From positions 1 through 20,966 of the forward strand of contig CAYWTY010000026.1 of assembly GCA_964461335.1 (NCBI GenBank): a stretch of 20,966 nucleotides of DNA. Direction: 5' to 3'. This document shows, in pieces, positions 6,673 through 14,502 of the stretch. The position numbers and the translations under genes are program-made. Source of the stretch: JAKJBL01 sp964461335. GTDB taxonomy: Bacteria > Bacillota > Clostridia > Christensenellales > CAG-138. Numbering within the stretch: position 1 is the stretch's first letter; each line of letters begins with the position of its first letter. Under the pieces are notes generated by a model, which was not told where the DNA came from, searched no databases, and worked only from the letters and a program-made list of their open reading frames with translations.

Positions 6673-7497
6673 TTAGAGCCCATATTTTAACATGAGCGCT
6701 CGAAGCGTACCGTCTTTTTGCATTTGGGTAATTAAAGTATCCGCAAGAAGCGCAAATGCAGGCGTATCTGCACTCGAAACTGCAACATATCCAACTGAGC
6801 CTATGCTTATTTCGCCCCTTACAATGCCCTCATCAACATATTCATCAACAAAAGCGCCAAGTATAGCAACAGCATCAATAGCGCCATTTTTAAGAGCATT
6901 TATTAAATCCGGGTATGACGCATAATAACATGCTTCAAGCTCAGCTTTGCTTTCTTCATTATACTGCTTAAACACAGTATCAGCTGCACTTGATTCTATA
7001 AGCCCTACTCGTCTTTTTATAAGCTGCACATTTTCCTCACCTGCGCGAAAAAGCATATAGATTGGGTCAGTATAGTATGCTCCTGAGTAGGCATAGGCTT
7101 TATCGCCTGTGTTTCGCTGCATAGCAAACGCAATATCGATAGTTCCGCTTAAAAGCTTGGGCAGAGCTGTATATGCGTTAACAGGCACAAGCTCAAGTGC
7201 AGCTGAGGGCTCCATATCAGGGAAAATACGCTTTGCAAGCGCACTTGCAAGCGCAACTTCAAGCCCTTCGCCATCTTCTGAAAAACCCACTACATCCGCG
7301 AGGACACCTGCGCGCAGTACGCCTTTGCGCTGGCTTGCAGCTATTTCAGGCATATTTAAAAGCTGAGCTGAGGGTCGAAGCAAAAATACAAGAAGCGCAA
7401 GCGTAAGTGCGCCCAATACAAAAAGAAGAACGGCTCGCGCCTTTGTGCTTACAATTAGTGTGCGCCGACTGCGCCTTTGTACCTGCCGCCTTTGCAT
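6673..7497 (-). CDS. Membrane-anchored family 3 solute-binding-like protein
   Basis: The 274-residue protein has a very basic N-terminus (residues 1-19), a single hydrophobic segment (about 22-41) and a periplasmic-binding-type domain (about 58-274): V-L-R-A-G-V near 60, then G-T-I-D-I-A-F, Y-Y-T-D-P-I-Y and N-G-A-I-D-A-V, matching family 3 (polar amino acid) binding proteins. There is no lipobox, so it seems tethered by an uncleaved helix. No ABC permease or ATPase gene is adjacent; its partner may be elsewhere, or the domain may serve as a sensor. It is the first gene of the operon with the M1 peptidase, rqcP and ispDF, behind a promoter about 130 nt upstream. Confidence 0.8.
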   Translation of the reverse strand: MQRRQVQRRSRRTLIVSTKARAVLLFVLGALTLALLVFLLRPSAQLLNMPEIAASQRKGVLRAGVLADVVGFSEDGEGLEVALASALAKRIFPDMEPSAALELVPVNAYTALPKLLSGTIDIAFAMQRNTGDKAYAYSGAYYTDPIYMLFRAGEENVQLIKRRVGLIESSAADTVFKQYNEESKAELEACYYASYPDLINALKNGAIDAVAILGAFVDEYVDEGIVRGEISIGSVGYVAVSSADTPAFALLADTLITQMQKDGTLRALMLKYGL

Positions 7498-7528
7498 TAC
7501 TTCACCTGCACTTAGCTACTTAACAGTT

Positions 7529-7588
7529 TTATTCAGCGCGCTGCTGTTTAATTCATCACGCTTTGCAGCATGGTTGATTATTCAGCGC
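7529..7588. repeat. Spaced 11-bp direct repeat in the leader of the binding-protein operon
   Basis: TTATTCAGCGC occurs at 7529-7539 and again at 7578-7588, 49 bp apart, within the predicted 5' leader of the minus-strand operon. It could be a pair of protein sites or chance. Apart from this and the two promoters, I see nothing else in the 325-bp gap 7498-7822. Confidence 0.35.
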
Positions 7589-7632
7589 ACTTTAAGAATG
7601 ATGTAATATGCGCATACGGTTTATTAGAAAAC

Positions 7633-7661
7633 ATTGTATCCCATACAGAAGCTCTTAGCAA
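7633..7661 (-). promoter_or_regulatory. Promoter for the binding-protein/M1/rqcP/ispDF operon
   Basis: On the minus strand, TTGCTA (7656-7661) and TACAAT (7633-7638) are 17 nt apart. Transcription would start near 7626, leaving a leader of about 130 nt. Confidence 0.6.
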
Positions 7662-7713
7662 ATAGGGTGAGCCGAATATTCATTGTACGTTCACAGCTGC
7701 TTATTAAGACGGG

Positions 7714-7742
7714 TTGCATTACGTATTTAAACAATGTAGAAT
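7714..7742 (+). promoter_or_regulatory. Promoter for the hydrolase/DUF951/signal peptidase group
   Basis: TTGCAT (7714-7719) and TAGAAT (7737-7742) are 17 nt apart. Transcription would start near 7749, about 74 nt before the TTG start of the hydrolase. Confidence 0.6.
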
Positions 7743-7822
7743 AAAATAGCTATAAACTAAAATACGGCTTATGCACTCACTACGACTGGCATGCAAATAT
7801 GGCGCATGCGGGGAGGTAAGAT

Positions 7823-8722
7823 TTGACCCTCGCACTTCAGGTTAAGAAGTTTATTAATTCAGAGCATACGGGTGAGTATGCTACAATTGAGCTGCCCGGT
7901 TTTCTTGATAAAAACGGAACGCAAACGCCGGAAGAAGCGCGTATACATTATTTTGAGGCAGGGGTTGGCGAGCCTATGCTCCTTATACATTCCCCTGGTC
8001 AAAGCCTTTACACATGGCGCAATGTGTTCAACTCGCTTTCTGAGCATTACAGGGTTATTGCTGTTGACCTTCTCGGGCATGGCTATTCCTCACGCCCGCA
8101 TCAGTTTGACTATACAATTGCAGAGCACTCAGAGTCTTTACGCTTGTTTATGGATGCAAAAGGAATTGTAAGCGCCCACATAGTGGGCTTTTCGCTTGGT
8201 GCGCTATATGCGCTCGACTTTATAATAAAGCACCCTGAGCGAGTAGGCAGAGCTGTGCTTTCCTCCCCAGGCGGGGTTACGCCTGAAATGCCCCTTGCTA
8301 TTCGAATGCTCCAAAGCACGCTCTTTGGCGTTATAGCGTCAAGGCTTTACAGCAGGCGCACAGTTGAACGCGCGCTTTCTGAGTGTTTCTTCGATTTAAC
8401 AAATATAAACACCGAAATGCTCGAAAATGTTTATTCCACAATTGCAGATACAAACTCCCGCCGCGCTATACAGCTTTCTGCTGTAAATTTTGATGAGCTT
8501 GAAGTTCACAAGGAGCTTCGAACAATCGAAACTGAAGCGCTTATACTCTGGGGAGCGGAAGATAAATGGCATGCACCAGAGAGCAGCGAGCTTTACCATG
8601 CAGCAATGCAAAACGCGCATTTTTCCATTATACGAAATGCAGGTCACCTTATGCATGAAGAAAAGGGCACGCGCTTTGTTGAAGCAATAATGGAATTTAT
8701 TCCTGCGCCGATTGATATTTAG
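7823..8722 (+). CDS. Alpha/beta-fold hydrolase
   Basis: This 299-residue protein has the full serine hydrolase layout: an oxyanion-side loop L-I-H-S-P-G-Q near 54-60, D-L-L-G-H-G-Y-S (82-89), the nucleophile elbow G-F-S124-L-G, acid D247 in G-A-E-D-K-W and H275 in A-G-H-L-M-H-E-E. The triad is complete. The family includes esterases, haloalkane dehalogenases and C-C bond hydrolases; the substrate cannot be told from sequence. No signal peptide is present, so it is probably cytoplasmic. The start is a TTG at 7823, chosen because GGGAGG lies 6 nt upstream and no in-frame ATG fits the N-terminus. It is the first gene of a likely four-gene transcript. Confidence 0.88.
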   Translation: MTLALQVKKFINSEHTGEYATIELPGFLDKNGTQTPEEARIHYFEAGVGEPMLLIHSPGQSLYTWRNVFNSLSEHYRVIAVDLLGHGYSSRPHQFDYTIAEHSESLRLFMDAKGIVSAHIVGFSLGALYALDFIIKHPERVGRAVLSSPGGVTPEMPLAIRMLQSTLFGVIASRLYSRRTVERALSECFFDLTNINTEMLENVYSTIADTNSRRAIQLSAVNFDELEVHKELRTIETEALILWGAEDKWHAPESSELYHAAMQNAHFSIIRNAGHLMHEEKGTRFVEAIMEFIPAPIDI

Positions 8723-8772
8723 CCGGCTTTACGCTAAACACCTTTTGGTAATTAAAATGGGGTTATAGCTCA

Positions 8773-8970
8773 ATGGTTGAGAATTTCGAGCTCTACGACT
8801 GTGTAACAATGCGCAAGCCCCATGCCTGCGGTACAAACGAATGGACAATTATTCGAGTAGGCGCAGACATTAAAATAAAATGCAAAGCATGCGGCCGCAT
8901 AGTAATGATGGACCGTGCAGACTTTATTCGAAGAAGCAAGCGCCTCATAAATAAAGCGGAAGACAAATGA
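8773..8970 (+). CDS. DUF951 family small zinc-ribbon-like protein
   Basis: The 65-residue protein matches the DUF951 family of Bacillota: Y-D-C-V-T-M-R-K-P-H-A-C-G near the start, then N-E-W, R-V-G-A-D-I-K-I-K-C and K-A-C-G-R. The cysteines C19, C36 and C39, with nearby His17, could bind a metal; this is inferred. Family members are often encoded near ychF or mscS-like genes, but here the gene stands 50 nt after the hydrolase and 47 nt before the first signal peptidase gene. The upstream site is only a run of G at 8759-8762, a weak Shine-Dalgarno. The start agrees with the usual N-terminus of the family. Function unknown. Confidence 0.85.
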   Translation: MVENFELYDCVTMRKPHACGTNEWTIIRVGADIKIKCKACGRIVMMDRADFIRRSKRLINKAEDK

Positions 8971-9017
8971 GGCTGCTCAGCCTAACAGATTAAAATCAGC
9001 TCAGCAAAGGAAGAAAT

Positions 9018-9629
9018 ATGAAGAGCGGGCGGTTGAACAGGCAAGAGCTAATGACGCTTAAAAATGCTGCTGAAGAACTCCATAATAATGATAGTGATTA
9101 TAAGCGTGCCATGAACCTTGATTTTCTGCTCTACCTTGCAAAAGTGCTGCTTATTGCGCTTGCTGTACGCGCATTTATAGGTGAGCCTGTAATTGTTGAA
9201 GGTGAGTCTATGTACCCGACGCTCTTTAACAGCGAGCGCATGGTAGTTGAAAAAGTCAGCTATGCGCTTAGGGCGCCAAAGCGCGGCGAAATTGTGGTTT
9301 GCAAATACCCAGGCTTCAAAGAAAAGTTCGTAAAGCGAATTATCGGGCTCCCTGGCGAGGAACTTTATATTTGGGATGGCGAAGTATATATTAACGGAAC
9401 CCCTCTAAACGAAGAGGCGTATTGGCATGACTATATGCGAGGCAACCTTCAGCCAATTATTGTTCCTGAAAACTCAGTTTTTGTAATGGGGGATAATCGC
9501 AACCACAGCAGCGACAGCAGGGAGCAGTTTATAGGCCCCATTCCTTATGAAAAACTTATTGGCCACACTGTTGCAATTATGTGGCCGCTTAACAGACTTA
9601 GAAAGGTTGAGCCAGTAGAATACCCCTAA
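9018..9629 (+). CDS. lepB: Signal peptidase I (first of two)
   Basis: This 203-residue membrane protease removes signal peptides from exported proteins. It has a cytoplasmic N-terminal tail of about 35 residues, one transmembrane helix (about 37-54) and an S26 catalytic domain: the nucleophile S64 in V-E-G-E-S-M-Y-P-T-L, the general base K106 in V-K-R-I-I-G-L-P-G-E, and the box G-D-N-R-N-H-S-S-D-S-R near the C-terminus. All catalytic parts are present, and the size fits Gram-positive enzymes. AAAGGAAG lies before the ATG. A second copy follows after 12 nt. Confidence 0.95.
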   Translation: MKSGRLNRQELMTLKNAAEELHNNDSDYKRAMNLDFLLYLAKVLLIALAVRAFIGEPVIVEGESMYPTLFNSERMVVEKVSYALRAPKRGEIVVCKYPGFKEKFVKRIIGLPGEELYIWDGEVYINGTPLNEEAYWHDYMRGNLQPIIVPENSVFVMGDNRNHSSDSREQFIGPIPYEKLIGHTVAIMWPLNRLRKVEPVEYP

Positions 9630-9641
9630 AACAGGCCCACA

Positions 9642-10184
9642 ATGCTTAAACGCTCCGAGTTGAATAAAGCAGAATATGCGAAAAACAGCTTTTATTCCTG
9701 GTTATTCATTTTAACGCAGGCGTTTTTAGTGCTTGCAGTTGTGTTCTTTTTTGCGTTTTGGCCTGTGCGCGTAAGCGGCAGCTCAATGGCGCCTACCCTA
9801 ATTGCAGATGAAGTGCTTTTAATAGACCGTTTTACGCTCTACTTATGGGCGCCGCAGCGCGGAGACATGGTTGTTTTTCGCACATCTATGTTTGGGGAGC
9901 TGATTAAGCGCGTTATTGCGCTCCCAGGTGAAACTGTTTCTATTGTTGATGGGCGAATTTATATAGACGGGCTTATGCTTGACGAAAACGCCTATTCGCC
10001 GACAGATGCAGAGGGTTTTCTGCAGATAGAAGTGCCGGAGGATGCTGTGTTTGTGCTTGGCGATAGCAGAAGCTGCAGCCAAGACAGCCGAGACCCGAAC
10101 TTAGGCTGCATCCCTTTAGAAGCGCTTGACGGCAGGGTGCGCCTTAGAGTTTCGCCTCTACAAAGAATTGCACTGTTTTTATAG
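9642..10184 (+). CDS. lepB: Signal peptidase I (second of two, divergent paralogue)
   Basis: The 180-residue protein is again an S26 signal peptidase: transmembrane helix at about 19-40, nucleophile S48 in G-S-S-M-A-P-T-L, base K89 in L-I-K-R-V-I-A-L-P-G-E, and a box G-D-S-R-S-C-S-Q-D-S-R, in which Ser replaces the usual Asn of G-D-N-R. It is shorter than its neighbour and clearly different in sequence, so this is an old duplication or separate acquisition, not a recent tandem copy. No good Shine-Dalgarno precedes the ATG; translation may depend on coupling to the first gene 12 nt upstream. Confidence 0.93.
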   Translation: MLKRSELNKAEYAKNSFYSWLFILTQAFLVLAVVFFFAFWPVRVSGSSMAPTLIADEVLLIDRFTLYLWAPQRGDMVVFRTSMFGELIKRVIALPGETVSIVDGRIYIDGLMLDENAYSPTDAEGFLQIEVPEDAVFVLGDSRSCSQDSRDPNLGCIPLEALDGRVRLRVSPLQRIALFL

Positions 10185-10186
10185 AG

Positions 10187-10201
10187 AAGCGTCAAACGCT
10201 T
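10187..10201. terminator. Short hairpin between convergent genes
   Basis: AAGCGT (10187-10192) and ACGCTT (10196-10201) pair around a CAA loop in the 15-nt gap between the second signal peptidase and the converging unknown gene, covering part of that gene's stop codon. There is no T-run, so terminator activity is doubtful. Confidence 0.3.
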
Positions 10202-10502
10202 ATTCCCACTCTATTGCGTCTATACTCTCTAAGTATTCTTCGTTATAGTCAAGATAATCCTCAACAAGCCGCATCAGGTACATGCGCCATTGCGAAAAGG
10301 CAGGCACCATGCCTTCAAAAAGCGCATCGCAGGCAGCGTCATCATCATAAGGCTCACCAAGCTCAACCCCGGTTTGGCGCATAAAGTCGCCATCAAGCTC
10401 AAGAAGCTTAGCAAGCATTTCTTCGAGTACGCCCTCAGGCAAAAAGTCATAATCCCCCTCTGCCTTAAAGCGGCCGAGCAGGTATGTACGCGCATCTTCC
10501 AT
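10200..10502 (-). CDS. Acidic protein of unknown function
   Basis: I do not recognise a named domain in this 100-residue protein. It is strongly acidic, with clusters such as Y-D-D-D-A-A and E-E-Y-L-E-S near the end, has no signal peptide or membrane segment, and looks mostly helical. The ending N-E-E-Y-L-E-S-I-D-A-I-E-W-E is distinctive and could serve for a family search. The reading frame is supported by AGGGGGAG 7-8 nt before the ATG and by a well-formed promoter upstream. It is divergent from glnN and convergent with the signal peptidase genes. Confidence 0.75.
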   Translation of the reverse strand: MEDARTYLLGRFKAEGDYDFLPEGVLEEMLAKLLELDGDFMRQTGVELGEPYDDDAACDALFEGMVPAFSQWRMYLMRLVEDYLDYNEEYLESIDAIEWE

Positions 10503-10523
10503 TTTCTTCTCCCCCTTTTACGC

Positions 10524-10576
10524 TTATGCTAAGTATAAAAAACACAAGCTGCAATTATGCTTAGTATACAAACACA
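10524..10576. repeat. Two near-palindromic 22-bp direct repeats (candidate operators)
   Basis: TTATGCTAAGTATA-type sequences occur at 10524-10546 and 10555-10576, both ending AAACACA, with starts 31 bp (about three helical turns) apart. Each core is an imperfect palindrome of the form TATnCT-AGnATA. The second overlaps the -10 of the promoter for the unknown gene and the first lies in its leader, which is the usual geometry for a repressor. Confidence 0.5.
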
Positions 10577-10591
10577 GCAGCAGCAATTCAA
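10563..10591 (-). promoter_or_regulatory. Promoter for the acidic unknown gene
   Basis: On the minus strand, TTGAAT (10586-10591) and TATACT (10563-10568) are 17 nt apart, giving a start near 10556 and a leader of about 54 nt that contains the other copy of the repeat. Confidence 0.6.
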
Positions 10592-10672
10592 GGTAAGCAT
10601 GCGATATACTCCGCCTTATAACTGCATATGCATAAAAGCTAAACTTGTTTACTGAAAATGAAGCGCGTTTTC

Positions 10673-10701
10673 TTGAATTCATTGTGCGCTTGCTGTATAG
10701 A
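10673..10701 (+). promoter_or_regulatory. Promoter for glnN
   Basis: TTGAAT (10673-10678) and TATAGA (10696-10701) are 17 nt apart. Transcription would start near 10708, about 40 nt before the chosen ATG. The -35 is identical to that of the divergent gene. Confidence 0.6.
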
Positions 10702-10748
10702 GAGCGTTGTGGTATCGTATTTTCAAGAGCTTAACTGGGAGGCAATAT

Positions 10749-12863
10749 ATGGAACATCAGCACCCGCTCGAGTGCTTCGGCTGTGACGTGTTTTCTGATG
10801 CAATAATGCAAAACCGCCTTAACCCGGAAATTTATGCTGCACTTAGGCGCACCATAGATGAGGGCAGTGAGCTTGAATACAAAGTTGCAGATGCTGTTGC
10901 TAATGCAATGAAGGACTGGGCGCTTGAAAAAGGAGCTACCCACTATACGCACTGGTTCCAGCCTATGACAGGCTCAACAGCGCAAAAGCATGACTCTTTT
11001 CTTGAAATAAAGTCACTCAACTCAGACCCTATTCTTAGATTTTCAGGCAAGGCGCTTATTCGCGGCGAGGCGGATGGCTCAAGCTTCCCTTCAGGCGGGC
11101 TTCGCGCTACTTTTGAAGCACGCGGCTATACAACTTGGGATTGTACATCGCCAGCCTTTGTAAAACAGGATGGTCATGGCAGCTGCTGCCTTTATATACC
11201 TACTGCGTTTTGCTCCTTTTCGGGTGAGGCGCTTGATGAAAAAACGCCGCTTTTGCGCTCTATGGAGGCGCTCTCACGAGAGGCTGTAACAGTGCTTAAG
11301 CTTTTGGGCATAAATGATGTAAAACGCGTTATTCCGACTGTTGGAAGTGAGCAGGAATACTTTTTAGTTGATAAACACCACTTTCTTAAGCGGAAGGATT
11401 TAGTCTACACAGGCAGAACGCTTTTTGGCGCGCCGCCTGCTAAAGGGCAGGAGCTTTCAGATCAATACTACGCTTCAACTCCAGAGCGTGTAACAGGCTT
11501 TATGAACGAGCTTAACATTGCACTTTGGCGGCTTGGGGTGCCTGCAAAAACAGAGCATAACGAAACTGCGCCTGCACAGTATGAGCTTGCGCCGCTCTAT
11601 GCTTCAGCAAATGTGGCAACAGACCACAACCAGCTTATTATGGAGCTTATGCGCAAAGTGGCTGGGCACCACGGCTTTGTATGCCTGCTGCACGAAAAGC
11701 CATTCCACGGCGTAAATGGCAGCGGCAAGCATAATAACTGGAGCTTAATGACAGACACAGGAATTAACCTTTTAAAGCCGGGTAAAATCGAGCATGCGGC
11801 AAAAATCTTTTATACTTTCCTTGTTGCAGTTATTGCTGCTGTTGATGAATACTCGCCTGCACTTAGAATGGCATGCGCAACTCTTGGCAATGAACACAGG
11901 CTTGGCGGCCATGAAGCGCCGCCGCAGATTATTTCAGTCTTTACAGGCACAAAGCTATATAACGAACTTTTGGGGCTTGCATCAGGCAACTCTGGCGAAC
12001 TTCGCGCAAAAGAGCAAATGTACACTGGCGTTTCAACGCTTGCAGTGCTCCATAAAGACGATGCAGACCGCAACAGGACCTCGCCGTTCGCCTTTACAGG
12101 CGACAAGTTTGAGTTTCGCATGGTGGGCGCCTCGCAGTCAATCGGCCTTCCTAATACTGTGCTCAACACAATTGTAGCTGAAATGCTAAACAGAATAGGT
12201 AAGGAGCTTAAACGCTCAAAAGACCCTCAAAAGGCATGGGGAGAAATTGCAGGGGAGCTTATCCGCAAACATGGAAGGGTAATCTTCAACGGCAACAACT
12301 ACGCTAAAGAGTGGACTGACGAAGCCGCAAGAAGAGGGCTCGAAAATATTAGCAGCACTGTTGATGCAATTTGCATTATGTCACAGGAAAAAGTGCAAAA
12401 GGTGTTTGAGCGCCATTGCGTGTTTTCCCCTGGGGAGCTTACAGCGCGGCGCGACATCGCGCTCTATGGGTTTGTTCAAATGGCGCGAATTGAGGCAACA
12501 ACTATGCTCAAAGTAGCAAAGCAAAAAATCCTGCCTGCCTGCATTCGCTTTTGCGGGGAGATTGCAAAGGCATATAACGAAACAAAAAATGCGGGCATTG
12601 AAACAGCGGCAAAAAAGCGCCTGCTTAACAGGCTCTGTGTGAATATTGAACTAATGGATGAAGCAATTGAAGCGCTTTATTGTGCGCTTCAAAATGAAGA
12701 AGCGCTTGAGGACAACACCCATTCAAGGGCGCTTGCTATGCGTGAGAACGTACTTCCTTTAATGAAAAACCTCCGCTTTGCTGCAGATGAGCTTGAGCGC
12801 ATAGTTGATAAAGACTTTTGGCCGCTCCCCTCTTACGGGGAAATGATGTTCCACATAGTTTAA
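10749..12863 (+). CDS. glnN: Type III glutamine synthetase
   Basis: This enzyme of about 704 residues makes glutamine from glutamate, ammonia and ATP. Its length, far above the 440-470 residues of type I, and its motifs identify the GSIII class: V-G-S-E-Q-E-Y-F near the glutamate/metal site, G-A-P-P-A-K-G-Q-E, K-T-E-H-N-E-T-A-P-A-Q-Y-E, H-N-N-W-S and F-E-F-R-M-V-G-A-S-Q-S. I set the start at 10749 because GGGAGG ends 6 nt upstream and the N-terminus then begins M-E-H-Q-H. A longer TTG start at 10707 has no ribosome site and would fall at the predicted transcription start. Only 5 nt separate its stop from convergent malQ. No GlnR-type box was found. Confidence 0.95.
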   Translation: MEHQHPLECFGCDVFSDAIMQNRLNPEIYAALRRTIDEGSELEYKVADAVANAMKDWALEKGATHYTHWFQPMTGSTAQKHDSFLEIKSLNSDPILRFSGKALIRGEADGSSFPSGGLRATFEARGYTTWDCTSPAFVKQDGHGSCCLYIPTAFCSFSGEALDEKTPLLRSMEALSREAVTVLKLLGINDVKRVIPTVGSEQEYFLVDKHHFLKRKDLVYTGRTLFGAPPAKGQELSDQYYASTPERVTGFMNELNIALWRLGVPAKTEHNETAPAQYELAPLYASANVATDHNQLIMELMRKVAGHHGFVCLLHEKPFHGVNGSGKHNNWSLMTDTGINLLKPGKIEHAAKIFYTFLVAVIAAVDEYSPALRMACATLGNEHRLGGHEAPPQIISVFTGTKLYNELLGLASGNSGELRAKEQMYTGVSTLAVLHKDDADRNRTSPFAFTGDKFEFRMVGASQSIGLPNTVLNTIVAEMLNRIGKELKRSKDPQKAWGEIAGELIRKHGRVIFNGNNYAKEWTDEAARRGLENISSTVDAICIMSQEKVQKVFERHCVFSPGELTARRDIALYGFVQMARIEATTMLKVAKQKILPACIRFCGEIAKAYNETKNAGIETAAKKRLLNRLCVNIELMDEAIEALYCALQNEEALEDNTHSRALAMRENVLPLMKNLRFAADELERIVDKDFWPLPSYGEMMFHIV

Positions 12864-12868
12864 CTTAA

Positions 12869-14347
12869 TTAACCCCGCCCGTACATTCTTGTATAGTATG
12901 CAATTTTTTCACTAAGGCAGCGCCCGGCTTCCAATGGTCGAAGGCGCCACTGCCAGTTGCCTTCTAAAGTGCCAGGCGTATTCATGCGGCTTTTAGAAGA
13001 AAGCCCAAGCAAATCCTGCATTGGTGCAATAAAGAGCATTGCTTTAGAGCACATGCCGCCGCGTATGAGCCCCCAGTTAAGCCCTTCTGCTGCATTAAGC
13101 CCAAGATAGTCAACAGCAAACCCAACTTCCTCAGGGTCTGCCTCATGAACCCAGCCCATTGCAGTAGTATTATCATGTGTGCCTGTATAGCATACGCAGT
13201 TTGTGCTGTATGTATGGGGCAGATAGCTTGAAGGCTCGCTTTTTTCAAAGGCAAACTGCAGCACCTTCATGCCAGGGAACCCGCTTTCTTTTAAAAGGCT
13301 TCGCACATCTTCACTTAAAAAGCCAAGGTCTTCAGCTATAATAGGCAGGTCTTTAAACTCTGCTTTGAGCGTGCCTATAAAATCCATACCCGGGCCCTTT
13401 TGCCATGCGCCAAAAGCAGCAGTAGGCGCACCGTAAGGTATGCTGTAATAGCTCTCAAACCCTCGGAAATGGTCAATTCGTATAACATCATAAAGCGAGG
13501 CTGCTAGGTCTAAGCGTTTAAGCCACCAAGAATAGCCTTCTTCTTTAAGGCTCCCCCAGTTATAAATGGGGTTGCCCCAGAGCTGGCCGTCCTTGCTAAA
13601 ATAATCCGGTGGCACACCTGCAACTTCAATTGGCAGCCGTGCCTCATTAAGCAAAAAGTATTCCGGGTTTGCAAAGACATCCGAAGAGTCGAGCGCAACA
13701 TAAAAGGGAATATCTCCAATTAAAAGCACGCCTGCTTTATTGCAGTATGCCTTAAAATCAGCCCATTGCTTAAAAAAGAGATACTGCAAATAAATATGAA
13801 ACTCTATTTCTGTTTCAAGCCTTAAAGCGCTTTCGTGCATAAGCGCAGGTTCGCGCATTCTGAGCTTTTCGCCCCATTGCTGCCACGGGCGCATAGAGTT
13901 TTCGTATTTTAGAGCCATAAACAGGGCATAGTCATAGAGCCATGCCTCATGAAGCTTTTTAAACTCGCTCAATTCATGTTCATAAGTTTCACGCGCTTTT
14001 AAAAACGCTACGTAAAGCAGCTTATATCGGTTTTTATGCAGCGCCTCATAGGAAACTAAGGCAGGATTACTGCCCCAGCCAATCGCTTCAACATCTTTGC
14101 GCTCAAGAAGTCCGTCTTTTATTAAAAGCTCAAGGTCTATTAAATAGGGATTTCCTGCAAACGCTGAAAACGGCTGGTAGGGTGAATCCGCAAACCCTGT
14201 TGGGCCAACAGGCAGCACCTGCCAATATCGCTGGCGCGAGGCACTAAGAAAGTCTGCAAATGCATACGCCTCCATGCCTAATGTACCAATCCCATAAGGT
14301 GAGGGTAAACTGTTTATATGCAAAAGTATGCCGCTTGAGCGTTGCAT
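12869..14347 (-). CDS. malQ: 4-alpha-glucanotransferase (amylomaltase, GH77)
   Basis: The 492-residue protein transfers alpha-1,4-glucan segments between maltodextrins, in maltose use or glycogen turnover. It is of standard length and has the GH77 features: the N-terminal S-S-G-I-L-L-H and G-I-G-T-L-G, Q-V-L-P-V-G-P-T, nucleophile D292 in R-I-D-H-F-R-G, acid/base E339 in I-A-E-D-L-G and the third carboxylate D392 in G-T-H-D-N. It is cytoplasmic, with no signal peptide. AAGGAG lies 8 nt before the ATG. It is a single-gene unit with a near-consensus promoter. No other glycogen or maltose genes are in the window. Confidence 0.96.
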   Translation of the reverse strand: MQRSSGILLHINSLPSPYGIGTLGMEAYAFADFLSASRQRYWQVLPVGPTGFADSPYQPFSAFAGNPYLIDLELLIKDGLLERKDVEAIGWGSNPALVSYEALHKNRYKLLYVAFLKARETYEHELSEFKKLHEAWLYDYALFMALKYENSMRPWQQWGEKLRMREPALMHESALRLETEIEFHIYLQYLFFKQWADFKAYCNKAGVLLIGDIPFYVALDSSDVFANPEYFLLNEARLPIEVAGVPPDYFSKDGQLWGNPIYNWGSLKEEGYSWWLKRLDLAASLYDVIRIDHFRGFESYYSIPYGAPTAAFGAWQKGPGMDFIGTLKAEFKDLPIIAEDLGFLSEDVRSLLKESGFPGMKVLQFAFEKSEPSSYLPHTYSTNCVCYTGTHDNTTAMGWVHEADPEEVGFAVDYLGLNAAEGLNWGLIRGGMCSKAMLFIAPMQDLLGLSSKSRMNTPGTLEGNWQWRLRPLEAGRCLSEKIAYYTRMYGRG

Positions 14348-14414
14348 TTATTAAACTCCTTACTCTTGTAAGCCGCTTTGATATTCGAAGCTATACGCAG
14401 CGCATATCTGCCTA

Positions 14415-14444
14415 ATTATAATGGCACATACTTCAGGCTGTCAA
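14415..14444 (-). promoter_or_regulatory. Near-consensus sigma-A promoter for malQ
   Basis: On the minus strand, a perfect TTGACA (14439-14444) and a perfect TATAAT (14415-14420) are 18 nt apart. Transcription would start near 14408, giving a leader of about 60 nt. This is the strongest promoter by sequence in the window. Confidence 0.8.
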
Positions 14445-14502
14445 TTCGCCTTAATTAAGCGCATGCTTGCATTTGTGCCCCGGCTTGATATACTAAATGC
14501 AG

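Noticed and set aside
8759..8786. Sequence resembling the 5' half of a tRNA (GGGGTTATAGCTCAATGGTT)
   Set aside because: It looks like an acceptor strand plus D-arm, but no anticodon arm, T-arm (GTTCGAATC type) or matching 3' acceptor strand follows, and the start of the DUF951 gene lies inside it.
8970..8983. Hairpin AGGCT-GCTC-AGCCT after the DUF951 stop
   Set aside because: Only 5 bp, no T-run, and the next gene is likely on the same transcript, so it was not called a terminator.
10707..10748. 14-residue upstream extension of glnN from a TTG codon
   Set aside because: The predicted transcription start falls at this position and the good ribosome site (GGGAGG) belongs to the ATG at 10749.
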